Positions 1 through 8,374 are shown, counted from the stretch's first letter. The stretch: DNA of 31,023 nucleotides from Methanobacteriota archaeon (GCA_023440975.1 JAEZRD010000042.1:1-31023); one strand, 5' to 3'. Notes: a model not told the origin generated them from the letters alone. A program made the numbers and translations.

Positions 1-1
1 T

Positions 2-28
2 ATGGTATTCGGTGGAATATTAGCCTAG
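2..28 (+). CDS. atpK: A-type ATP synthase subunit K (proteolipid), last codons only
   Basis: Only the last eight codons and a TAG stop are in the window; they read MVFGGILA, a hydrophobic end typical of the membrane rotor subunit K (c-ring proteolipid). The assignment rests on this tail and on position: K normally precedes subunit E in methanogen ATP synthase operons. The Shine-Dalgarno of the next gene (AGGAGGT) overlaps this stop codon, so the two are tightly coupled. The gene body and its ion-binding residue lie outside the window. Confidence 0.6.
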   Translation: MVFGGILA

Positions 29-41
29 GAGGTCAAATATA

Positions 42-728
42 ATGAGCTCTGGGGCAGAAAATATAGTTTCTAATATCATGTCTGAAGCTCAGAATAAAGC
101 TGATGGAAATATTCAAGAAGCGCAAGCTAAAGCTGATTCAATCATCAAAACTGGTGAAAAAAAAGCTGAAACTGCTAAAAATGAAATTTTAGTAAGTGGA
201 AAAAAGCAAGCGGATATGAGACATCAACAAATTATATCTGAAGCTAAAATGAATGCAAGAAGATCAGAATTAGAAGCTAAAGAAGAAGTAATCAATGTAG
301 CTTTTGATAAAGCTACAAATGATTTAAAAGATATTGCATCTACAGATAATGATGAGTATACAAATTCTTTAGTAAAAATGATTAAAGAAGCAGCTGTTGA
401 AATCGGCGGTGGAGAATTAATCATTCAATTAAAAGAAGACGATATTCCAAAAATAAAAAGCAATCTAGATGTTATTGCCGCTGATGTAAAAGCAGTTATT
501 ACTAAAAATAAAAAAGATCAATTAAACCTTAAAAACATAGCTAAAGATGTTTCTTCTCAAACAGAAACAAAAACCACATTTGAAATTGGTGAACCAATTA
601 AAACTGTTGGTGGAGTTATTGTCAAAACAAAAAATGGGGAAATTGAAGTAAATAATACTATCGAATCTAGAATGTTAAGAAATAAAAAAAATTTACGTTC
701 TGAAGTTGCTAAAATATTATTTAAATAG
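42..728 (+). CDS. atpE: A-type ATP synthase subunit E (peripheral stalk)
   Basis: 228 residues. Subunit E forms the peripheral stator stalk with subunit H and ties the A3B3 head to subunit C and the membrane part. Roughly residues 1-105 are an Ala/Lys/Glu-rich, heptad-like helix, as expected for the coiled-coil stalk. The C-terminal half is the globular head-binding domain and contains the family's GGVIVKTKNGEIEVNNT-like segment near residues 190-210. An AGGAGGT ribosome site lies 8 nt before the ATG. The gene sits between the end of subunit K and atpC, 11 nt before the latter, in the standard operon order. Length is ordinary for archaeal E. Very secure. Confidence 0.95.
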   Translation: MSSGAENIVSNIMSEAQNKADGNIQEAQAKADSIIKTGEKKAETAKNEILVSGKKQADMRHQQIISEAKMNARRSELEAKEEVINVAFDKATNDLKDIASTDNDEYTNSLVKMIKEAAVEIGGGELIIQLKEDDIPKIKSNLDVIAADVKAVITKNKKDQLNLKNIAKDVSSQTETKTTFEIGEPIKTVGGVIVKTKNGEIEVNNTIESRMLRNKKNLRSEVAKILFK

Positions 729-739
729 GAGGATGAATT

Positions 740-1894
740 ATGGCTGGTGAAATAACTTCAATTGTATCACAATTAGGAGTAACTCCTGAAGTATTCCTAG
801 TTCTAGTTATTTTTGCATTTGTAGCAGTCGGTGCAATAGTTGTTGTTGTAGTAACTGTACCAATCTTAAATCTCTACCCATATCTAAATCCTATTTCTAG
901 AGTAAGAGCACGTAAAGGAAGATTATTAACTGAAAAACAGATTTCTGAACTTGTAGAAACCGCAGATGTTACAGAAGTTGAAAACTATTTAAGTGGAATT
1001 CAAGACTACAGTGATATTGCAGACGGAAGTTCACTAGAAAAATCTTTAGATACAAAGATGGGTGAAACTTATGACATGGTTGCTAGAATAGCACCTAAAG
1101 ATATAGCATCCGCATTTAAAGTTTTTTCAAAGAAATCAGATATTAATAATATAAAAAGTTTACTTGCAGCTAAAGAAGTTGGTCTTAATCAAGATGAAAC
1201 TTCTAATTTATTAGTACCTACTGGTAAATTATATGAGGATATACAAAGATTAACAGATGCAAATTCAGTTAATGATATAATATCCGGATTAGATAATACT
1301 GAATATTCAGCTGTTTTATCTGATGCTCTTCCTGATTATGAAGAAAAGAAAATGCTTCTTCCTTTAGATGCAGCATTAGATAAACATTATTTGAAAACAT
1401 TATTAGGTGCTCAAGAAGTACCTGGAGATGTAAATACTCAAATATTATATTCTTATATTGGAAATAAAGTGGATGTAGCTAATATCAATTTAATAATAAG
1501 AGCAAAAGCAGATAAATTAGATTATGAATCAGTAGAACCTTATATACTAAATGACGGATACCAATTAAGAGAATGGAAACTCAAAGACCTTATGGAATCC
1601 GAAGATGTATTAGGTGTTATATCTAGTCTTGATGGAACTAAATATGCACAAGTTTTAAATGCAGCAGTTCCAGAATATAATGAAACTGGATCTATTGATG
1701 TCTTTGAAAAGGCTTTAAACAGATTCTTAGCAGATGCTGCACATACATATGCTATGAAACAACCATTAGGTATAGGTCCTATAATAGGTTACTTAACTCT
1801 TAAAGAACAAGAAATTCACAATCTTAAAATTATTGCTAGAGCTAAAAGAGAAAAAGACTTTCCTACATCTCAAATTAGGGAGATGTTAGTATGA
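740..1894 (+). CDS. atpC: A-type ATP synthase subunit C (central stalk socket)
   Basis: 384 residues, V-ATPase C/d (AC39) family. This subunit forms the funnel joining the rotor shaft (D/F) to the membrane proteolipid ring. Residues about 15-50 are strongly hydrophobic and followed by YPYLNPISRVRARKG; the rest is helical with internal similarity typical of the three-fold repeat of this family (repeated segments of the type LDxTxYxxVLxxAxPxYxE near residues 190 and 300). Its ATG has AGGAGGATGAATT just upstream, and its stop overlaps the start of atpF by 4 nt (ATGA), which suggests translational coupling. The N-terminal hydrophobic segment could act as a membrane anchor. Confidence 0.93.
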   Translation: MAGEITSIVSQLGVTPEVFLVLVIFAFVAVGAIVVVVVTVPILNLYPYLNPISRVRARKGRLLTEKQISELVETADVTEVENYLSGIQDYSDIADGSSLEKSLDTKMGETYDMVARIAPKDIASAFKVFSKKSDINNIKSLLAAKEVGLNQDETSNLLVPTGKLYEDIQRLTDANSVNDIISGLDNTEYSAVLSDALPDYEEKKMLLPLDAALDKHYLKTLLGAQEVPGDVNTQILYSYIGNKVDVANINLIIRAKADKLDYESVEPYILNDGYQLREWKLKDLMESEDVLGVISSLDGTKYAQVLNAAVPEYNETGSIDVFEKALNRFLADAAHTYAMKQPLGIGPIIGYLTLKEQEIHNLKIIARAKREKDFPTSQIREMLV

Positions 1895-2208
1895 GTGATA
1901 TAGCTATTATTGGAGATTTAGATACTGTCACCGGTTTTAAACTCGGTGGAGTGAAAGATGGTATAGTTGTAAAAACTGATGAAGAAGCTGAACAAGCTTT
2001 TGACAAATTATTAAGTGAAAAAATTTCAATTATTTTAATAACTGAAAAAATTGCTAAAAATATTAGGGAACACATCAATAAACAAATTGGTTCTGATGTA
2101 TTACCTATGGTTATTGAAATACCTGATAAATCTGGTTCAGAAGAAACTGAAAACGAACAGATGGCAGACCTTATTAAAAGAGTTATCGGGGTAGAGATGG
2201 TTAAATGA
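1891..2208 (+). CDS. atpF: A-type ATP synthase subunit F
   Basis: 105 residues, the usual length for subunit F, a small Rossmann-like protein bound to the rotor shaft subunit D. The N-terminal IAIIGDLDTVTGFKLGG segment and the central ISIILITEKIAKNI strand-helix are family hallmarks; the C-terminal helix is the part thought to contact the A3B3 head. The ATG overlaps the atpC stop and its own stop overlaps the atpA start by 4 nt, so C-F-A form a chain of overlapping frames that should be translated together. Confidence 0.95.
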   Translation: MSDIAIIGDLDTVTGFKLGGVKDGIVVKTDEEAEQAFDKLLSEKISIILITEKIAKNIREHINKQIGSDVLPMVIEIPDKSGSEETENEQMADLIKRVIGVEMVK

Positions 2209-3962
2209 TTATTGAAGGAAATATTATTAAAGTTGCAGGGCCTGTTATTCTAGCTGATGGAATGAGAGGAACCCAAATGCACGAAATGGTGAAAGTAGGT
2301 GACGATAAGCTCATTGGTGAAATCATTGAGTTAGAAGGTGACACCGCAACCATTCAAGTATACGAAGAAACCGCAGGGATAAAACCTGGTGAAAAAGTAG
2401 AAAGTACAGGAGGTCCATTATCAGTAGAACTTGGACCAGGAATTATGGGTTCAATCTATGATGGAATTCAAAGACCTTTAGATGTAATCAAACAATTAAC
2501 TGGAGATTACATTGCAAGAGGTATAGATGTACCTTCTATCGATAAAGAGAAAAAATGGGATTTTAAACCAGTAGCAAAAGAAGGAGATAAATTAATCACT
2601 GGAGACACATTAGGTGAAGTACAAGAAACAAGTGCAGTTCTCCATAAAATATTATTACCTCCAACTATTGAATCTGGTACTGTTAAAAGTATCAAATCCG
2701 GACAATTCACTGTAGAAGAAGTCATTGCAGAAATTGAAAAAGAAGATGGAACTGTTGAAGAAATTACAATGCTTCAAAAATGGCCTGTAAGAAAAGGACG
2801 TCCATACAAAGAAAAATTAGATCCAGACATACCATTAGTAACAGGACAAAGATCACAAGATACTTTCTTCCCTGTTGCAAAAGGTGGTACTGCAGCAATA
2901 CCAGGTCCATTTGGATCAGGAAAAACTGTTACACAACAACAATTAGCTAAATGGGCAGATGCAGATATTGTAGTATATATTGGATGTGGAGAACGTGGAA
3001 ACGAAATGACTGAAGTACTTACAGAATTCCCATTCCTCGACGACCCAAAAACAGGAAATCCATTAATGGATAGAACTGTTCTTATTGCAAATACTTCAAA
3101 TATGCCAGTAGCAGCTCGTGAAGCATGTGTATATACTGGAATTACTATTGCAGAATATTTCAGAGATCAAGGTTACGATGTAGCACTTATGGCAGATTCA
3201 ACCTCAAGATGGGCTGAAGCTATGAGAGAAATCTCAGGAAGACTTGAAGAAATGCCAGGGGAAGAAGGTTACCCAGCATACTTAGCTTCAAGATTAGCAC
3301 AATTCTATGAAAGAGCAGGAAGAATCCATACATTAGGAACAGAAGAAAAAGAATCTTCTATTAGTGTAGTTGGAGCAGTATCTCCTCCAGGTGGGGATTT
3401 ATCCGAACCTGTTACTCAAAACACATTACGTATTTGTAAAGTATTTTGGGCTTTAGATGCATCCCTTGCAGATAAACGTCACTTCCCTTCAATCAACTGG
3501 TTATCTAGTTACTCACTTTATGTTGATGATATAGAAAACTGGTGGAAAAATGCTACAGGTGATGATTGGAGAGAAAACCGTAATCAAGCAATGGCTTTAT
3601 TACAAAGAGAATCAGAACTTCAAGAAATCGTTCAATTAGTAGGTCCAGATGCATTACCTGAAATAGATCAAGTAACTTTAGAAACTACTCGTATGTTAAG
3701 AGAAGACTATCTTGGACAAAACGCTTTTGATGATGTAGATACATATTGCCCTCCTCAAAAACAACATGATATGCTTAAAGTAATTTTATCATTCCAAGAA
3801 AAAGCATCTGAAGCAAGTAAAAGAGGAGCAAATATTAAAGACATAGTTGCATTACCTGTAAAAGATAAAATTGCAAGAATGAAATATGTCCCTGCTGAAG
3901 AATTTGAAGCAAAAGCTCAAGAAATTGAAGCAGATATTTCTAAAGAATGTAGTGAGGTGTAA
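2205..3962 (+). CDS. atpA: A-type ATP synthase catalytic subunit A
   Basis: 585 residues. Catalytic nucleotide-binding subunit of the A1 head, coupling ATP synthesis to ion flow. The P-loop GPFGSGKT is at residues 234-241, the archaeal/vacuolar GPFGSGKT type rather than the bacterial F1 type. The non-homologous insert characteristic of A/V-type catalytic subunits lies around residues 115-190, followed by MLQKWPVRKGRPY. Later motifs include the GERGNEM segment, the Walker B region (DVALMADSTSRWAEA) and EEGYPAYL. No intein interrupts the P-loop region. It starts on an ATG overlapping atpF and is followed 3 nt later by atpB. Confidence 0.98.
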   Translation: MIIEGNIIKVAGPVILADGMRGTQMHEMVKVGDDKLIGEIIELEGDTATIQVYEETAGIKPGEKVESTGGPLSVELGPGIMGSIYDGIQRPLDVIKQLTGDYIARGIDVPSIDKEKKWDFKPVAKEGDKLITGDTLGEVQETSAVLHKILLPPTIESGTVKSIKSGQFTVEEVIAEIEKEDGTVEEITMLQKWPVRKGRPYKEKLDPDIPLVTGQRSQDTFFPVAKGGTAAIPGPFGSGKTVTQQQLAKWADADIVVYIGCGERGNEMTEVLTEFPFLDDPKTGNPLMDRTVLIANTSNMPVAAREACVYTGITIAEYFRDQGYDVALMADSTSRWAEAMREISGRLEEMPGEEGYPAYLASRLAQFYERAGRIHTLGTEEKESSISVVGAVSPPGGDLSEPVTQNTLRICKVFWALDASLADKRHFPSINWLSSYSLYVDDIENWWKNATGDDWRENRNQAMALLQRESELQEIVQLVGPDALPEIDQVTLETTRMLREDYLGQNAFDDVDTYCPPQKQHDMLKVILSFQEKASEASKRGANIKDIVALPVKDKIARMKYVPAEEFEAKAQEIEADISKECSEV

Positions 3963-3965
3963 ACA

Positions 3966-5360
3966 ATGAATACTGAAATTAAAACAAGAGAATACACCAC
4001 AGTTACTGAAGTTACCGGTCCTTTAATGGTAGTTGACGGAGTTGAAGGTGTAGGTTATAACGAAATTGTTGAAATCGAAACTCCAGCTGGAGAACACAGA
4101 CAAGGACAAGTTTTAGAAGTACAAAAAGATGTAGCAGTTATCCAAGTATTTGAAGGAACTAGTGACTTAAACACTAAAAATACTAAAACCCGATTTACTG
4201 GAGACACTGCAAAAATTGGTGTTTCTAAAGAAATGATGGGCCGTATATTTAACGGAACTGGTAAACCAATTGATGGTGGACCAGAAATTATTCCTGAAAA
4301 AGAATTAGATATTAATGGATCACCAATGAATCCAGCATCTCGTGAATTCCCTGAAGAATTCATTCAAACAGGTATCTCTACTATTGATGGAATGAATACC
4401 CTTGTAAGAGGACAAAAATTACCTATATTCTCAGGTTCAGGTTTACCACACAATGATTTAGCAGCACAAATTGCAAGACAAGCTAAAGTACTTGGAGGAG
4501 AATCCGAATTTGCAGTAATATTTGCAGCAATGGGTATTACTCACGAAGAAGCAAACTTCTTTATGAGAGATTTCGAAAGAACCGGAGCATTAGAAAAAGT
4601 AACAGTATTCATGAACTTAGCAGATGATCCAGCTATTGAAAGAATCTTAACTCCTAAAATGGCATTAACCACTGCTGAATACTTAGCATTTGAAAAAAAT
4701 ATGCAAGTATTAGTAATATTAACTGATATTACAAATTACTGTGAAGCTTTAAGAGAAATTTCCGCAGCAAGAGATGAAGTACCTGGAAGAAGAGGTTATC
4801 CTGGATACATGTACACTGATTTAGCAGGTATGTATGAACGTGCAGGTCGTATACAAGGAAAAGAAGGTTCAATTACTCAAATGCCAATTCTTGTAATGCC
4901 TCAAGATGATATTACTCACCCAATTCCAGATTTAACCGGATATATTACTGAAGGACAAATAGTATTAAGTCGTAACCTTCACAGAAAAGGTATTTACCCT
5001 CCTGTAGACCCATTACCATCCTTATCTCGTTTAATGAGTGGGGGTATTGGTGAAGGTAAAACTCGTGCTGACCAAAGTGGTGTATCAGATCAACTTTACT
5101 CTGCATATGCAGAAGGTCGTGAATTAAGAGATTTAGTAGCTGTAGTTGGTGAAGAAGCTCTTACAGAAAGAGATCAAAAATTCTTAGAATTTGCAGATAA
5201 CTTTGAAAATCAATTTATTACCCAAAGTAAAGATGAAGACAGAGGCATTGAAGAAACATTAGATCTCGGTTGGAAACTCTTAAGTATTTTACCTAGAAAC
5301 CAACTCAAAAGAGTTAAAGATGAATTCATAGATCAATATCTTCCAAAGGCTGAAGAATAA
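3966..5360 (+). CDS. atpB: A-type ATP synthase regulatory subunit B
   Basis: 464 residues. Non-catalytic partner of subunit A in the A3B3 hexamer. At residues 156-163 it carries SGSGLPHN in place of a working P-loop (no GKT), the defining feature of the B subunit. PGRRGYPGYMYTDLA and the SLSRLMSGGIGEGKTR segment near residue 350 are strongly conserved in the family. The ribosome site for this gene lies inside the last codons of atpA (GTGAGGTGTAA). It is followed by the only sizeable gap in the operon (63 nt), which contains a perfect hairpin. Confidence 0.98.
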   Translation: MNTEIKTREYTTVTEVTGPLMVVDGVEGVGYNEIVEIETPAGEHRQGQVLEVQKDVAVIQVFEGTSDLNTKNTKTRFTGDTAKIGVSKEMMGRIFNGTGKPIDGGPEIIPEKELDINGSPMNPASREFPEEFIQTGISTIDGMNTLVRGQKLPIFSGSGLPHNDLAAQIARQAKVLGGESEFAVIFAAMGITHEEANFFMRDFERTGALEKVTVFMNLADDPAIERILTPKMALTTAEYLAFEKNMQVLVILTDITNYCEALREISAARDEVPGRRGYPGYMYTDLAGMYERAGRIQGKEGSITQMPILVMPQDDITHPIPDLTGYITEGQIVLSRNLHRKGIYPPVDPLPSLSRLMSGGIGEGKTRADQSGVSDQLYSAYAEGRELRDLVAVVGEEALTERDQKFLEFADNFENQFITQSKDEDRGIEETLDLGWKLLSILPRNQLKRVKDEFIDQYLPKAEE

Positions 5361-5372
5361 GATAAAATCACA

Positions 5373-5399
5373 AGATATTAATTCACAAAATTAATATCT
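5373..5399 (+). promoter_or_regulatory. Perfect intra-operon hairpin between atpB and atpD
   Basis: AGATATTAATT and AATTAATATCT form a perfect 11-bp stem around the loop CACAA. It lies 12 nt after the atpB stop and 24 nt before the atpD start, just upstream of the strong AGGAGGATAAA ribosome site. The following bases (AATATCTTTATTT) are only moderately T-rich, so it may be a partial terminator, an mRNA-processing or stability element, or a translation modulator. The role is inference; the symmetry is directly visible. Confidence 0.6.
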
Positions 5400-5423
5400 A
5401 ATATCTTTATTTAGGAGGATAAA

Positions 5424-6482
5424 ATGGCAGAAGAAACATTAAGCGGGATAAACCCAACTCGTATGGAGTTACTTAAACTCAAAGACAGAGAAAAACTGGC
5501 TGTTAAAGGTCATAGTTTACTTAAAGAAAAACGTGATGCTTTAATTAAAGAGTTTTTTGACATCTTAGATAAAGTTCAAGGTGCTCGAGACGAATTGAAT
5601 GAAGAACTCGCAGAAGCTTATGAAGATTTAACTGCTGCTCAAATTGAAATGGGTGATTTAGCAGTTCAAAAAGCAGCTCTTTCTGTTACTGAATCTATGA
5701 ATGTTGATATTAAATCCAGAAATGTTATGGGTGTACCTGTACCTATAGTAAATATGGAATCTGAAGAAAGAACAATCATAGATCGTGGTTATGGATTCAA
5801 TGATACTTCTATTAGATTAGATGAAGCCGCTAAAAAATTTGAACATTGTTTAAAATTATCTATTGAATTAGGTGAAATAGAAAAAACAATCTATTTATTA
5901 GCTGCAGAAATTGAAGCTACTAAACGTCGGGTTAATGCGCTTGAACATATTATGATTCCAAAGATTCAAGCAACAATTAAATCTATTGACATGAGACTTC
6001 AAGAAATGGAAAGAGAAAACTTCGTTAGACTTAAAATGATTAGAGCTGTAATTGAAGAAGATCAAGCTGAAGGTGTAGAAGAAGCTAAAAAATCTCGTAC
6101 TGAAGCAGAATCTAAAGAACTAGCTGAAGCTAAAGCTTTAGCTAAATCTGAATCTACAGTTAACAAGGTTAAAGAAACAGTTAAAAGTAAGGTTAAACCT
6201 AAATCTGAAGAGATAGTTGAGTCTGCTCCTGAAGAAAAAACTGCAAAAACTGAAGAATTAAAAGAAACAACTACCGATGAAGTTAAAACTGAAGAGGTTG
6301 TTGAAAAATCTGATATAACTACTAAAGCTAAATCAGGTATAAACAAAATAGTAAGCGCAGTTAAAGGTAAAAACCAATCTGAAAAAACAGATACAAAAGC
6401 TTCTGATGTTGCAGATGAAAAATCTGATGACGAAGAGAAACCTAAACGAGAATTCAAAGTGAAATCATTTAAAATAAGATAA
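5424..6482 (+). CDS. atpD: A-type ATP synthase subunit D with long charged C-terminal tail
   Basis: 352 residues. Residues 1 to about 215 are the standard rotor-shaft subunit D: an N-terminal ISGINPTRMELLKLK-like start, long helix, central RGYGFNDTS segment, and a second helix ending near MERENFVRLKMIRAV. Archaeal D subunits usually end around here (roughly 200-230 residues). In this protein a further ~135 residues follow, dominated by Lys, Glu, Ser and Thr with few aromatics, ending in a basic stretch (KREFKVKSFKIR). The tail is probably disordered and would hang from the rotor; its role is unknown. The ribosome site AGGAGGATAAA is strong. Last gene of the operon, followed by two hairpins. 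Confidence 0.95.
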   Translation: MAEETLSGINPTRMELLKLKDREKLAVKGHSLLKEKRDALIKEFFDILDKVQGARDELNEELAEAYEDLTAAQIEMGDLAVQKAALSVTESMNVDIKSRNVMGVPVPIVNMESEERTIIDRGYGFNDTSIRLDEAAKKFEHCLKLSIELGEIEKTIYLLAAEIEATKRRVNALEHIMIPKIQATIKSIDMRLQEMERENFVRLKMIRAVIEEDQAEGVEEAKKSRTEAESKELAEAKALAKSESTVNKVKETVKSKVKPKSEEIVESAPEEKTAKTEELKETTTDEVKTEEVVEKSDITTKAKSGINKIVSAVKGKNQSEKTDTKASDVADEKSDDEEKPKREFKVKSFKIR

Positions 6483-6487
6483 ATGGA

Positions 6488-6518
6488 TAAGACTTTATTA
6501 GTCTTATTTATTTTTTTC
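6488..6518 (+). terminator. Hairpin and T-run terminator of the ATP synthase operon
   Basis: ATAAGAC and GTCTTAT make a perfect 7-bp stem with a 7-nt loop, followed by TTATTTTTTT. It lies 5 nt after the atpD stop. In archaea the T-run itself is the main termination signal. Confidence 0.75.
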
Positions 6519-6528
6519 TTAAAACATT

Positions 6529-6574
6529 GAAAGTCAAAAATAAAACTTTTTTTTAAAATGACTTTCATTTTTTT
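6529..6574 (+). terminator. Second hairpin and T-run downstream of atpD
   Basis: TGAAAGTCA (6529-6537) and TGACTTTCA (6559-6567) are a perfect 9-bp inverted repeat around an A/T-only loop with its own T-run, followed by seven T. It looks like a back-up terminator behind the first one. Confidence 0.55.
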
Positions 6575-6604
6575 AATATTTTTTATAATTTGAAATTAAA
6601 CAAA

Positions 6605-6613
6605 TTTATATAA
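6605..6613 (+). promoter_or_regulatory. Candidate TATA box for the 51-residue membrane protein
   Basis: TTTATATAA, preceded by AAACAAA as a possible BRE, lies about 70 nt before the start at 6684, past both atpD terminators. A second TATA-like stretch (TTTAATATAAAAT, about 6632-6645) is closer and could be used instead. In such AT-rich DNA single boxes are weak evidence. Confidence 0.35.
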
Positions 6614-6683
6614 TTTATTATCATATACTTATTTAATATAAAATTTGTCTATCGTTTGATATTTTTATTAAGGTGTGTAATTT

Positions 6684-6839
6684 ATGCAAAGAAATCCAAT
6701 AGATCAATATTTAAGAAATCCGGATAATGCAGCTAAACTTTTTTTAATTTTTCAAGCTGTTCAAATTGCAACTACTGCACTATTAGTTATAGTAACAATA
6801 TTTTTTATATTATATTTTGCAGGTATAATACGACTTTAA
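6684..6839 (+). CDS. Small single-span membrane protein, 51 residues, unknown function
   Basis: The ATG is preceded by AAGGTGTGTAATTT, a good archaeal ribosome site at normal distance. The protein begins with a polar MQRNPIDQYLRNPDNAAK segment and continues with one long hydrophobic helix from about residue 19 to 48, ending in IIRL, so it should insert in the membrane once. I do not recognise a named family. It sits alone after the ATP synthase terminators, with its own TATA candidates, so it is probably transcribed separately. Its TAA stop shares the palindrome TTAA with the stop of the opposing ATP-grasp gene. The good ribosome site and clean hydrophobic pattern make it a convincing gene. 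Confidence 0.75.
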   Translation: MQRNPIDQYLRNPDNAAKLFLIFQAVQIATTALLVIVTIFFILYFAGIIRL

Positions 6840-8119
6840 ATATTTTCAATATTATTATTAACATAACTTTCAGTTATGTCAATAGTTTTTAAAACTTTTT
6901 TTAAATTATTATTTCTATTTATTAATGTTACTAATGGTTGATTATTTTCTATAATAACATTTGGATAGGGTACATCGTATACATTATCTAAAGATAGATT
7001 TCCAACACATACTCGATTTTTTGAATAAATAATCTTTTTCATACTATATCCTTTAAATTTTGGAGTTTCTATTATTTCTCCTTTACACGCAAGTATATGT
7101 GCATTTAATAAATTGATTTTTAATAGTTCTTCAACACATTCATATGTACCTTGAATACGAGGATTAACTTCTATGATGTAAATATCATTTTCTAAAATAT
7201 TTTTACTTTCAACATCATAAGATAATATCATATCCACACCTGTAGATCCAATTAAATTTAGGTCTTTTATTAAATTTTCTGAAATCAAGTTCATATCTTC
7301 ATTTAGATTATCTATACCTATTTCATCTTGAGGTAAATTAAAATTATTCAATGTGGATAAACTTTTTAAATCTAAAGGTATTATATTTCCACTATAAATA
7401 AATGAATTTTTTTGCCCATAATCATTTAAAGTTAATAATCTACTATTTATTATGGTTTTTGCTTCTTTATTGGAACTTAATACTGATGAGCTTACATTAA
7501 TTCCTTTTATACATTCTTGAAGAATCCATGAATTGTTTTTTGATGTTTCATTATTAAGATTATTGATATTTTCATCACTTCTCATCATGTCTTTAAATTG
7601 ATTGAAGCTATCATTATTAACAAAGTTAACATTATATCCTCCAGTTCCATTAAGTGGTTTTAAGATATATGACTTATCAATGTCATTTTCAATAATTTCA
7701 CTTGCTTCATTTATATCTTTTAACTTAAATGTCTCAGGGGTTAAAAATTTATTCTTTACATGTTGATAAAATTTAAATTTATCTTCAATATTTACAACAT
7801 TTTTATTACCAATAATTTTCTTTTTATACTTTTTGTAATTTCCAGTAAAATCAGATGAAGAGATTCCAGAACATAAAATAATATAATCCACTATTTCTAA
7901 AAAATCTTTAGAAATATTTAATAAATCTTTAGGATTATATTTTTCTGTAAAATCGCCACATGATTCTCCAATATTTTGATTTAATATATGGATCTCATTT
8001 AAAGGTTTTTCGAAATCATAAGTAGCATAATAACTGCTTGAGTATATTTCAAAATCTAGTTTTAATGCAGAATTAACGATTGGACGAGTATTAACTCCAA
8101 TAATCAGTAATTTTTTCAT
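6836..8119 (-). CDS. ATP-grasp superfamily protein (COG2232-like ATP-dependent ligase)
   Basis: 427 residues. The N-terminal 110 residues look like a nucleotide- or substrate-binding pre-ATP-grasp fold (start LLIIGVNTRPIVNSAL). The ATP-grasp core follows: a lysine/glycine loop SYILKPLNGTGGYNV near residues 152-166 for ATP binding and, near residue 318, IEVNPRIQGTYE, the Mg-binding Glu/Asn/Arg cluster. Family members are usually described as predicted carboligases related to biotin carboxylase; the substrate is unknown and I do not assign one. The ribosome site GTGGAG precedes the ATG by 9 nt. It is convergent with the 51-residue membrane protein, sharing 4 nt, and lies downstream of the tRNA on the same strand. 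Confidence 0.8.
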   Translation of the reverse strand: MKKLLIIGVNTRPIVNSALKLDFEIYSSSYYATYDFEKPLNEIHILNQNIGESCGDFTEKYNPKDLLNISKDFLEIVDYIILCSGISSSDFTGNYKKYKKKIIGNKNVVNIEDKFKFYQHVKNKFLTPETFKLKDINEASEIIENDIDKSYILKPLNGTGGYNVNFVNNDSFNQFKDMMRSDENINNLNNETSKNNSWILQECIKGINVSSSVLSSNKEAKTIINSRLLTLNDYGQKNSFIYSGNIIPLDLKSLSTLNNFNLPQDEIGIDNLNEDMNLISENLIKDLNLIGSTGVDMILSYDVESKNILENDIYIIEVNPRIQGTYECVEELLKINLLNAHILACKGEIIETPKFKGYSMKKIIYSKNRVCVGNLSLDNVYDVPYPNVIIENNQPLVTLINRNNNLKKVLKTIDITESYVNNNIENI

Positions 8120-8217
8120 TTATTTAATTCTCCACTTAACTAAAATAAATAATATAAAATGTATAAATAGAAAAATAATATTATAAAATTAGTTAAAATT
8201 AGTTTAAAATTAATTAA

Positions 8218-8289
8218 TAGTCCCGAGCGGAGTCGAACCGCCGTCTCCGGGTCCAAAGCCTAGAAGGATTACCACTACCCTACGGGACT
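8218..8289 (-). tRNA. tRNA-Gln (anticodon UUG)
   Basis: 72 nt cloverleaf: acceptor AGTCCCG/CGGGACT (7 bp), short D arm, anticodon loop CTTTGGA with TTG at genomic 8254-8256 (read on -), 4-nt variable loop, T arm GGCGG-TTCGACT-CCGCT, discriminator A. CCA is not encoded (TTA follows). The anticodon stem CTAGG/CCCGG contains a U-G pair and one A-C mismatch (positions 29 and 41), so it is weaker than normal. The locally high GC stands out sharply from the flanks. No intron is seen. In methanogens this tRNA is expected to be charged indirectly, through Glu-tRNA-Gln and the GatDE amidotransferase. Confidence 0.95.
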
Positions 8290-8374
8290 AAAAATCAGTT
8301 GCACTCGTTAGACAAATACAACATAGTTTAATATCTGATACCATCATATTTAAAGTTATCGTGTGTTGTTCAAT

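Noticed and set aside
6062..6568. 168-codon open frame on - opposite the atpD tail
   Set aside because: It mirrors the low-complexity tail of atpD, gives a Ser/Leu/Val-rich string without domain, and has no ribosome site; a shadow of the real gene.
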